This document shows positions 1 to 6,465 of a DNA stretch of 6,465 nt, in pieces; within the stretch, counting starts at the first letter, position 1; every line of letters begins with the position of its first letter. Both the position numbers and the translations under genes were made by a program. Under the pieces are notes generated by a model. It searched no databases and was not told the origin of the DNA. It saw nothing but the letters and a program-made list of their open reading frames with translations. Source of the stretch: Pseudomonadota bacterium (GTDB taxonomy: Bacteria; Desulfobacterota; Syntrophobacteria; Syntrophobacterales; Syntrophobacteraceae); contig JAEZHY010000277.1 of NCBI GenBank assembly GCA_023416335.1, positions 1 to 6,465 on the forward strand. The letters are read 5' to 3'.

Positions 1-1341
1 TCCGTACAGTTCTTCATCTTTCTTGTGTTTCGTTCCGTCCACCTTGACGCCGAACGTTTTGATCAGGTTGACGAGCCGTAATTCTATATCTTTGAGCAGT
101 GCGGTTATTTTCATAATGATCTGGCCGCTCAAGTCCTGATAATCCTGAGCGGTAAGAATTGCGTCCAGATCCGAGCGATGCTGCTTCACGATATCTTCCA
201 GACCGTCGAGGACGGTTGCGCCTTCTCCCAGCTTTTGGCCGGCCCGCTCTCCTATCGGTTTCAGCCCGGTCAGAAGTGAGCGCAGTTTTGAGACCTGATC
301 GTTTTCGACAACCAGGCGCTCCTGCATGGCCTCGGTGTGGTCGAGAGTAATAATCGCGGCTTTTTCGGTCAGCTCCAGCATATGTTCCAACCGGTTGCCG
401 GAATCCGGGATTTTGTCTTCGACCATTTCCTTGAGGCTCGGATCCAGTGTGGTCAGGAAGGTGCGGATAGAGTCATGCAGACCTCTTGCCAGTCCCCCGA
501 TCTCTTTGTAAAGGCCCGGAAACTGCTGCTCTGAAAGGGATGCCAGGATGTCCTGCGCTTTCTCGATATCGCCGGCAGAGAACGCATCCATGAACTCCCG
601 CCCTTTTTGCAGAATTTTCTCGACGCGCTCGTCCGATATCATGGCAGGTTCCACAGCAGGATCGGCGTCCACTGCCGGCGGCGCGCCACCCAGCAGTCTT
701 TCGAGTTTGAAGAGCGATTCGGCCGGTCCGGTGAAAGTCAGGCTAAAATAGCCGGCTGTGCCTCCATTCGGCACTACCGACAGTTCCCCGCCCCAATTCT
801 TGACAAGACCGCTCAATCGCGAATATCCGGGGTTTTCTTCCATTACAGCCTGGCAGGCGTCGCCCGCCGGTTCCGAAGGATTTATCGACAGTTCAGCCCG
901 GCATTCCAGGTTCAGTTCATCCGAGGCTGCAGGTTCAGGCGCGCTTGCGGGTGCCGTTTCGACAACAGCTGCCGGTTCGGGCTCCTCGGCAGTCACTCCC
1001 AGCAACTCAAAGATCTCACCGGAGTCAAGCGGAGATGCCCCGTTCTTGGAGCTTTCCATCTGTTCAATCAGCGAACTGACAGCGAATCCGAAGGTTGCTA
1101 TCGCATCGACGCTCCCCCCCGGTGCAATGTGGGCGGTCAGATATTTTTGTAGTTCGATTCCGACTTTTTCGAGGTCCGTCAGCCCAAACATAGCGGCAGT
1201 CGTATGAAATGACTGAAGAGACTGGCGTGAGCGCTCTACCTCCTTTTCACAATCTCCCCCGTTGAGAGCAGCAAGGCTCTCTTCCGTTGATTTCAGCGTT
1301 TTGACCAGCTCAATCCAGTCTTCTTTTTCCATTGCTATCAT
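1..1341 (-). CDS. cheZ: CheZ-type chemotaxis phosphatase with N-terminal degenerate Hpt-like domain (3' end outside window)
   Basis: The frame is open for 447 codons from the ATG at 1341 to the window edge, so the C-terminus is missing. Residues about 236-430 match the long helical hairpin of CheZ, which dephosphorylates CheY-P. The signature AQDYQDLSGQ (398-407) supplies the D-x3-Q pair Asp403/Gln407, equivalent to Asp143/Gln147 of E. coli CheZ. Residues about 1-95 resemble an Hpt domain: the stretch LQSFHTTAAMFGLTDL aligns without gaps to the Hpt helix of the CheA in this window, but Gln43 replaces the phospho-His and His46 replaces the Lys. Residues 120-165 are an Ala/Pro/Glu-rich linker; 172-222 look like a small unassigned globular module. 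E. coli CheZ is 214 residues, so the first half is extra. The start at 1341 is preferred over the ATG at 1332 because GAGGAAA sits 6 bases upstream of it. The gene overlaps the end of cheA by 32 bases, suggesting coupled translation. The CheZ core is secure; the Hpt-like assignment is moderately so. Confidence 0.87.
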   Translation of the reverse strand, partial: MIAMEKEDWIELVKTLKSTEESLAALNGGDCEKEVERSRQSLQSFHTTAAMFGLTDLEKVGIELQKYLTAHIAPGGSVDAIATFGFAVSSLIEQMESSKNGASPLDSGEIFELLGVTAEEPEPAAVVETAPASAPEPAASDELNLECRAELSINPSEPAGDACQAVMEENPGYSRLSGLVKNWGGELSVVPNGGTAGYFSLTFTGPAESLFKLERLLGGAPPAVDADPAVEPAMISDERVEKILQKGREFMDAFSAGDIEKAQDILASLSEQQFPGLYKEIGGLARGLHDSIRTFLTTLDPSLKEMVEDKIPDSGNRLEHMLELTEKAAIITLDHTEAMQERLVVENDQVSKLRSLLTGLKPIGERAGQKLGEGATVLDGLEDIVKQHRSDLDAILTAQDYQDLSGQIIMKITALLKDIELRLVNLIKTFGVKVDGTKHKKDEELYG

Positions 1342-3541
1342 TTGCGCTTTCCTCGTAAAGACTGATGATTCCTTTTACGTCAATAATGAGGGCAACCTTC
1401 CCATCTCCAAGGATTGCACCGCCTGAAATTCCGGGGAGTTGGCGGAAAAGGCCGCCGAGACTTTTAATCACAACTTCCTGCCGTCCCACAATTTCATCAG
1501 CCAGGAGACAATACGACTTACTGCCTTCACTAACGACCAGCAGCAAGCCTTCCCACGGATTGCGAAATCTCGGTTCTTCCTGGAAGAAATCGTGCAGCCG
1601 CACGAGAGGCATAAGTGAATCGCGAACCTTCACCACCTCCCCTTTTCCCTGGATAGTGAAATACGAATCCTGGGCAGGCCGCAGGGACTCTTTCAGCGCA
1701 ACAGTCGGGACAATGAAACGTTCGGTGCCGATTTGGATAATCATCCCATCGATTATGGCCATCGTGAGAGGAAGCTTCATCTGAAAGTGCGAGCCGTTGC
1801 CCACATGGCTCGAGGTCTCGATTTTACCACGAAGCCGCTCCACGCACTTCCTCACGACATCCATTCCCACGCCGCGGCCCGAAACTTCCGTGACTTGATC
1901 TCTGGTGGAAAATCCGGGATGAAAGATCAACTCGAATATTGCCCTCTCGTCCAGTTGGTCGGAAGGATTGATGATCCCACGCTCGATAGCCTTGACTCGA
2001 ATCTTTTCAGGATCGAGGCCTTTGCCGTCATCCTGGATATCGATGACAATATTTCCACCCTTCTGCTCGGCGGAGATCCGCACGATACCCGTGCGATCTT
2101 TCCCCTTGCTTTCGCGCACGTCCGGCATCTCGATTCCATGGTCAATGGAATTTCTGATCATATGAACCATCGGTTCATAGATTTCCTCAACCATGTTCCG
2201 ATCGATCTCGGTCTCTTCGCCCTCCATCTCCAGGGTAACGTCTTTTCCGGATTTTTTGGCCAGATCTCGTACAAGCCGGATCATCTTCTGGAAGGTGCTC
2301 TTGATCGGGACCATGCGCATCGACATACTGATACGCTGCAATTCCGCGGTTATGCGATTCAGCTGGACGCTGTCCTTCTGAAGCTTCTGGTCCTTTATGG
2401 CCACTATTTCGGGATTCTGAAGAACCATGGACTGGGCAATGACGAGTTCTCCCACCATGTCTACCAGGTTGTCCAGTTTGCGCGTATCGACTCTGACGGA
2501 TGCAGCGCTCTCCATGCTGTGGCGCTGCTCTCTCAGAGCTTTCGAAACCTCGCGGGTACTTGCCGCACCTTCCTCTATCAAAGCTTCGCCGTATTTTTTC
2601 CCGATCGATTTGCTCTTTTCAGCAAATTCATCTGCGGTACCCTCATCGAGAACGCCGTGATCGACCAGGATTTCCCCGACTTTTCTGACCGGTGCTCCGC
2701 CGGCATTAGGATCTTCCCCGCTGAAATTGCTGACCTTTTCGAGAAAGCTCACAACGATCGCGGAAGGCCCGGACTTCACCTGCCCCTGTTCCAATTCCTC
2801 CAGCAGGACTTTCAGGATATCGCTGGCCGTCAAAACGATATCTATGACGGAATCCGTAACCGCCAACTTCCCGGACCTGGCCGAATCCAGGAGATTTTCG
2901 ACTTCGTGGCTAAGGTGATGAATTTCTGTCAGATTCAGGAAGCCGGCAACGCCCTTGATGCTGTGAAAAGGCCTGAAGACGGCATTGATTGCTTCGCTGT
3001 CGCCCGGGTCCGCCTCGAGAGCGAGCATGTTCAGCTCGATCGCCGAAAGATGCTCCTTGGACTCTTCGATAAAATCTTTGAGCAGCTCGGGATCCTGAAT
3101 TTCGGCATTCGCCGAACCCGAATCCTGGTAATATCCTCCGCTCACTCCGCCGGCCGAGACGCTGCTGCCGGTTTCCTCATCAGCGGAGACGGGTGACGCA
3201 GAGGCAAAGAAGTCGTCGTCATCGTCTTCCTCTGCGGCTGTCGGAGACGGTTCCTTTTCCTCGGTTGCGGACAGGGCTTCTTCACTAATTCCGTTGCCGC
3301 CGTCCTGCAGGCGTCCCAGCAACTCCTGGATATGTCGCCAGTCGGTTTCCCGGTTTGGGGACTCCTCCAAAATGAGACGCTTGAAAAGCTGTCTCACTTT
3401 TCCGAAAACGCCCGCAAGCGATCCGGCCGGCTGCATCCTCTTTTCGACCTCATCCAGGATATTCAGGCATTCGCCTATCCCCATCAGGTCATCCGGACCG
3501 TCTATCACCCCATTAGCAAGCTGCGATAATAGCTCTTCCAT
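1310..3541 (-). CDS. cheA: Chemotaxis histidine kinase CheA with N-terminal extension and a MshEN-like insert in place of P2
   Basis: This is a 743-residue class II histidine kinase that works with CheW and receptors at the membrane and phosphorylates CheY-type regulators and CheB. Domains in order: residues 1-85, a helix-rich extension I do not recognise; 86-150, a low-complexity linker with an acidic run (Asp106-Asp110); about 151-255, the P1 Hpt domain with phospho-acceptor His193 in FHSIKG; 287-339, two 29-residue repeats (VGEILVDHG and YGEALIEEG) resembling the MshEN/GspE N-terminal domain, where P2 would normally sit; 349-412, P3 dimerisation; 413-591, P4 ATPase with the N-box (Asn464 in MIRNSIDHG), G1 (DDGKG, 504-508) and G2 (GRGVGMD, 555-561); about 593-733, the P5 CheW-like domain. 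All kinase motifs are intact. A stop lies in frame just upstream with no other plausible start, so the ATG at 3541 stands, although its Shine-Dalgarno (AGG, 8-9 bases off) is weak. The 3' end overlaps the cheZ-like gene. Confidence 0.97.
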   Translation of the reverse strand: MEELLSQLANGVIDGPDDLMGIGECLNILDEVEKRMQPAGSLAGVFGKVRQLFKRLILEESPNRETDWRHIQELLGRLQDGGNGISEEALSATEEKEPSPTAAEEDDDDDFFASASPVSADEETGSSVSAGGVSGGYYQDSGSANAEIQDPELLKDFIEESKEHLSAIELNMLALEADPGDSEAINAVFRPFHSIKGVAGFLNLTEIHHLSHEVENLLDSARSGKLAVTDSVIDIVLTASDILKVLLEELEQGQVKSGPSAIVVSFLEKVSNFSGEDPNAGGAPVRKVGEILVDHGVLDEGTADEFAEKSKSIGKKYGEALIEEGAASTREVSKALREQRHSMESAASVRVDTRKLDNLVDMVGELVIAQSMVLQNPEIVAIKDQKLQKDSVQLNRITAELQRISMSMRMVPIKSTFQKMIRLVRDLAKKSGKDVTLEMEGEETEIDRNMVEEIYEPMVHMIRNSIDHGIEMPDVRESKGKDRTGIVRISAEQKGGNIVIDIQDDGKGLDPEKIRVKAIERGIINPSDQLDERAIFELIFHPGFSTRDQVTEVSGRGVGMDVVRKCVERLRGKIETSSHVGNGSHFQMKLPLTMAIIDGMIIQIGTERFIVPTVALKESLRPAQDSYFTIQGKGEVVKVRDSLMPLVRLHDFFQEEPRFRNPWEGLLLVVSEGSKSYCLLADEIVGRQEVVIKSLGGLFRQLPGISGGAILGDGKVALIIDVKGIISLYEESANDSNGKRRLD
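1348..1354 (-). promoter_or_regulatory. Ribosome binding site of the cheZ-like gene, inside the cheA coding end
   Basis: GAGGAAA on the minus strand lies 6 bases before the ATG at 1341 and 15 bases before the in-frame ATG at 1332. This decides for the upstream start. The site lies within the last codons of cheA. Confidence 0.65.
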
Positions 3542-3549
3542 AATTGCGC

Positions 3550-3642
3550 CTATTCTTCCGTTGCTTCAAACGCATGAGTAACCGGCCGCCGAAGCTGGGC
3601 TTCCATTGCATTCCGCACTCCGGCAAAGAACGGAATGCCCAT
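3550..3642 (-). CDS. Possible 30-residue small protein between cheY and cheA
   Basis: An ATG at 3642 opens a 30-codon frame ending in TAG at 3550, 8 bases before the cheA start. The product begins MGIPFFAGVRNAMEAQLRRP, with a charged Glu-rich C-terminus and no signal or membrane segment. AGGAG lies only one base before the ATG, which is too close for an ideal ribosome binding site; Met13 (3606) could be the real start. Short frames of this length arise by chance, so function is unproven. If translated, it could act as a leader whose termination feeds ribosomes to the weak cheA start. I do not recognise the sequence. Confidence 0.3.
   Translation of the reverse strand: MGIPFFAGVRNAMEAQLRRPVTHAFEATEE
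3608..3638. repeat. 8-bp perfect inverted repeat with 15-base loop in the cheY-cheA gap
   Basis: GCATTCCG at 3608-3615 pairs perfectly with CGGAATGC at 3631-3638. No T-run follows on the minus strand, so it is not an intrinsic terminator. It could form an mRNA hairpin ahead of cheA or be a dyad binding site. It lies inside the possible small ORF. Confidence 0.55.
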
Positions 3643-3656
3643 TCTCCTGTTAAGCC

Positions 3657-3672
3657 CGCCCCCTGCTGGGCG
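3657..3672 (-). repeat. Small GC-rich hairpin downstream of cheY
   Basis: CGCCC at 3657-3661 pairs with GGGCG at 3668-3672 around a 6-base loop, about 20 bases after the cheY stop. The minus-strand continuation is GGCTTAACAG rather than a U-run, so termination is unlikely. It may contribute to mRNA processing or stability between cheY and cheA. Confidence 0.3.
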
Positions 3673-3692
3673 AGATCAACTCATCCCACGGA

Positions 3693-4073
3693 CTATTTTG
3701 GGACTATCTTTGCGAGCTTTTCTTCCAGGGTCGCTGCCGTAAACGGTTTGACTATGTAGTTGCTGACCTTGGCCTTAACCGCTTCGACAATGTTTTCCTT
3801 TTGAGCCTCGGCCGTGACCATCAGGAAAGGAATATCCTTCGTGCTCTCGTCGCTGCGGACATGTTTCAGCAATTCGAGCCCGGTCATTTTCGGCATATTC
3901 CAGTCGGACACGATGAGATCTATTTTATTGGCCTTTAAGACATCAAGAGCCGCCGAGCCGTCCTCAGCCTCGAGAATATTCTCGAAATCCAGATCACGAA
4001 GTATCTTTCTGACAATTCGACGCATCGTGAGGAAGTCGTCAACCACGAGAACCGTCATATCCTTGTATGCCAT
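3693..4073 (-). CDS. cheY: Chemotaxis response regulator CheY
   Basis: This 126-residue single receiver domain is the output protein of chemotaxis; in its phosphorylated form CheY binds the flagellar switch protein FliM. The active site is complete: Asp12/Asp13 (metal), Asp57 in SDWNMP (phospho-acceptor), Thr87 in MVTAEA, Tyr106 and Lys109 in IVKPF. The C-terminal helix [13 protein letters not shown] is almost the same as in E. coli CheY, and length also matches (129 in E. coli), so a motor-binding CheY is more likely than a generic receiver. AGGAGGT lies 9 bases before the ATG, the best ribosome binding site in the window, consistent with high expression. It sits 77 bases downstream of cheB and 151 bases upstream of cheA. 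It is the natural substrate for the CheZ-like phosphatase at the left end. Confidence 0.96.
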   Translation of the reverse strand: MAYKDMTVLVVDDFLTMRRIVRKILRDLDFENILEAEDGSAALDVLKANKIDLIVSDWNMPKMTGLELLKHVRSDESTKDIPFLMVTAEAQKENIVEAVKAKVSNYIVKPFTAATLEEKLAKIVPK

Positions 4074-4093
4074 TTTACTGCTACCTCCTCTTT

Positions 4094-4128
4094 ACCCGAA
4101 GTTGAACTTTCTGCTTTATTCATCGGGT
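4094..4128. repeat. Short inverted repeat in the cheB-cheY gap
   Basis: ACCCGA at 4094-4099 and TCGGGT at 4123-4128 form a 6-bp dyad with a 23-base interior that itself contains AAGTT/AACTT. It lies between the cheB stop and the cheY ribosome binding site. A weak mRNA structure is possible; no T-run follows, so it is not a terminator. Confidence 0.25.
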
Positions 4129-4150
4129 GCTTGCACAGATTTCCAAAGCG

Positions 4151-5203
<1,053 letters not shown>

Positions 5204-5240
5204 TCAACCTGAGCCTGTTCTCTGAACCGCCCTCAGCAAT

Positions 5241-5702
5241 TCAGTTAGCCGCGGCCGGCAAAAAACTCAGCACTGCCGACCCAACCGGTTCCCCTGAACA
5301 TCCGATGCGCAGCCCTGAGAATTTAACAGTGCAGCCGGTTTCCCTGCTTCCCAGCTTCCATGCCTTTGGGATACCCAGTTGCCATTCAGCACTGTTGATC
5401 CGTCCGTGATAGCCCCCTCCGATCATGTTGGCCAGTTCCTGCAAGCTGTCTACAAGGTCCTCTTCGCTCAGATCTTTCTCATCGATGCCGAGAAGATTGG
5501 CTGTTATCATTCGAGCGAAACCATCACTGGCCTGCAGGGAAATCGATACCTGTCCCCTATGATTCAGAAGGCAAATCTCACACTCATACGAAAACTTCTG
5601 GTCCTCGATTTCGAAATTATCGAATTCGACCATGCAAAAGAACATGGTCTCCAGGACATCAGAAATCACATCCTTCAGTACTGGTTCCCATTCTGAATTC
5701 AT
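5241..5702 (-). CDS. cheX: CheX-type CheY-P phosphatase
   Basis: This 153-residue cytosolic protein belongs to the CheC/CheX/FliY phosphatase family, which hydrolyses the phosphoryl group on CheY-type receivers. The catalytic helix shows the family pattern D/S-x3-E-x2-N once: Asp85, Glu89 and Asn92 in DSLQELANMIGGG, with a Pro (112) further on in LGIP. One copy rather than two, and the length, favour CheX over CheC. Cysteines at 23, 41, 44, 124 and 135 include a C-x2-C pair. A longer version would begin at a TTG at 5738, but the ATG at 5702 has GGGGGA 5 bases upstream and gives a typical start. It overlaps the preceding regulator by 44 bases in another frame, so the two are probably translated together, and that regulator is a plausible substrate. 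The family is clear; CheX versus a CheC variant is less certain. Confidence 0.87.
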   Translation of the reverse strand: MNSEWEPVLKDVISDVLETMFFCMVEFDNFEIEDQKFSYECEICLLNHRGQVSISLQASDGFARMITANLLGIDEKDLSEEDLVDSLQELANMIGGGYHGRINSAEWQLGIPKAWKLGSRETGCTVKFSGLRIGCSGEPVGSAVLSFLPAAAN

Positions 5703-6081
5703 CTGTTTCCCCCATGATCCGACTGAGCAGGGATGCAATTTCTTCCGGCCGGAATGGTTTCCGGATATATCCGCTCGCTCCGAGATCGATCAGCTGGTTC
5801 AGCCTTGTCTCGCTGGGCTCGGTGGTAATAAATACTATGGGAGTATCCTTGCAGATATCTTTTTCCCTCAAAGACCGGATGAAACCGAAACCATCCATAA
5901 CCGGCATATGGATATCGGACAGGATCAGATCGACCCATTTCCCTTCCAACACATCCAATGCCTCCTGGCCGTTTGAAGCTTCCAGGTACTCGCCAATCTG
6001 GAAACCGGAGATTTGCAGAGTCTTCATAAGGACTTTGCGCATCGATTTCGAATCATCTACGATCAGAACGTTATATGACAT
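5659..6081 (-). CDS. Single-domain CheY-like response regulator with short C-terminal tail
   Basis: This 140-residue receiver is a second CheY-type protein in the operon. Active-site residues are all present: Asp9/Asp10, Asp56 in LSDIHMP, Thr86 in FITTEP, Tyr105 and Lys108 in YIRKPF. It has no DNA-binding or enzymatic output domain. Compared with CheY at 3693-4073 it lacks the E. coli-like [10 protein letters not shown] helix and carries about 18 extra residues after the last helix (from Met123), encoded largely in the overlap with cheX. The ATG at 6081 follows GAGGAG by 4 bases; the gene begins 35 bases after cheD. Possible roles, all inferred: a phosphate sink competing with CheY, a regulator for another output, or a partner of CheX. 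The receiver assignment is certain, the role is not. Confidence 0.94.
   Translation of the reverse strand: MSYNVLIVDDSKSMRKVLMKTLQISGFQIGEYLEASNGQEALDVLEGKWVDLILSDIHMPVMDGFGFIRSLREKDICKDTPIVFITTEPSETRLNQLIDLGASGYIRKPFRPEEIASLLSRIMGETDEFRMGTSTEGCDF
5708..5713 (-). promoter_or_regulatory. Ribosome binding site of cheX, inside the upstream regulator gene
   Basis: GGGGGA on the minus strand lies 5 bases before the ATG at 5702. It supports that start over the TTG at 5738, and it lies within the 3' coding end of the response regulator. Confidence 0.6.
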
Positions 6082-6116
6082 GACGCTCCTCGAGCATTAA
6101 AGTGATCTGAAAGAGT

Positions 6117-6465
6117 TCACAGTTCAAACTCACCCTCGCCGGAAACTTTCAAGAAAACCTTCCCGGTGGCCATTTCGAGGCGCACCGTCCTATTTACGGT
6201 CCCCCCGACATGTTCGGCCGCCACCGCCACATTGTTCCGCCAGAATATTTTGCGCATGGCAACATAGTTGCGTTTCCCAATATTGAAGAGGCCATTCTGA
6301 TCGAGGATCTGTGCTCCTCCGACTACTTTGACTATCATATTCTCTTTTCTGGCACCTATCTGGTAGCTCTGTCTGAACAAAAGCGTTATCCCGGTGTCCG
6401 CAAACATAGTCGGATTGAGTTTTGCCTTTTCCAGATCCAAACAAGATTCGGGCAACATATAGTGC
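6117..6465 (-). CDS. cheD: Chemoreceptor glutamine deamidase CheD (5' end outside window)
   Basis: About 115 C-terminal residues of CheD are visible. CheD deamidates glutamines in chemoreceptors and, in Bacillus and Thermotoga, binds CheC-family phosphatases. The frame enters at the window edge with HYMLPES; this His (codon 6462-6464) corresponds to the catalytic His of the family (His44 in T. maritima), while the catalytic Cys lies upstream, outside the window. Further family marks are VKVVGGAQI, FNIGKRN and AAEHVGGTVNR, followed by a short Gly/Glu-rich tail. The ATG at 6458 is the Met of HYMLP and not a start. The stop lies 35 bases before the response regulator, so they probably share a transcript. 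Complete CheD proteins are about 160-200 residues, so roughly a third is missing. Confidence 0.95.
   Translation of the reverse strand, partial: HYMLPESCLDLEKAKLNPTMFADTGITLLFRQSYQIGARKENMIVKVVGGAQILDQNGLFNIGKRNYVAMRKIFWRNNVAVAAEHVGGTVNRTVRLEMATGKVFLKVSGEGEFEL

Noticed and set aside
607..1207. Overlapping plus-strand frames of 181 and 149 codons
   Set aside because: Both are antisense to the linker and Hpt-like part of the CheZ-like gene; they are low-complexity, lack plausible ribosome binding sites, and contradict the consistent minus-strand layout.
1733..3196. Long open frame (487 codons) on the plus strand
   Set aside because: It is antisense to cheA, whose domains and motifs are intact across this stretch. 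The plus-strand product has no recognisable domain and is rich in His, Phe and Asp as expected for a reverse shadow of a biased gene.
3643..3692. Intrinsic terminator after cheY
   Set aside because: The GC hairpin at 3657-3672 is only 5 bp and is followed by GGCTTAACAG rather than a U-run.
4110..4150. Sigma-28 (flagellar) promoter in the cheB-cheY gap
   Set aside because: CCCGATGA resembles the -10 element on the minus strand, but there is no TAAA-type -35 element at the right spacing.
5241..5738. CheX starting at the TTG at 5738
   Set aside because: The ATG at 5702 has a good ribosome binding site and gives a family-like N-terminus; the extra 12 residues look unlike CheX and would lengthen the overlap.
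6117..6458. A complete 113-residue CheD starting at the ATG at 6458
   Set aside because: The frame stays open to the window edge and the upstream codons give His-Tyr, completing the family motif HYMLP. The Met is internal and the gene is cut by the window.

Overview
The window is one block of a bacterial chemotaxis operon. Every gene is on the minus strand, so transcription runs from right (6465) to left (1). In transcription order it holds: a 5'-truncated cheD (deamidase), a single-domain response regulator, a cheX-type phosphatase, cheB (methylesterase), a canonical cheY, a possible 30-codon small ORF, cheA (histidine kinase), and a cheZ-type phosphatase gene that runs off the left edge. 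No gap exceeds about 150 bases, and I see no convincing terminator or promoter, so the block reads as one transcription unit or part of one.

The gene content and protein style (CheD, CheX and a CheZ-like protein together, a CheY closely resembling the enterobacterial one, GC a little above half by eye) suggest a deltaproteobacterium of the Desulfuromonas/Geobacter kind. This is inference from general familiarity, not from a database match. No cheW, cheR or receptor gene is visible; they would have to lie outside the window.

Inferred logic: CheA autophosphorylates on His193 and passes the phosphoryl group to CheY (3693-4073), the smaller regulator (5659-6081) and the receiver domain of CheB. 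CheB and CheD modify receptors by demethylation/deamidation and deamidation. Signal removal appears to be duplicated, with a CheX phosphatase next to one regulator and a CheZ phosphatase at the far end of the block.

The unusual parts are architectural. The CheZ-like protein has an N-terminal Hpt-like domain in which the phospho-accepting His aligns with Gln43. CheA lacks a recognisable P2 domain and instead carries a two-repeat segment resembling the MshEN/GspE N-terminal fold; it also has a long N-terminal extension before its Hpt domain. The cheY-cheA gap holds a small ORF with an embedded inverted repeat. Two junctions (regulator/cheX and cheA/cheZ) are overlapping genes.
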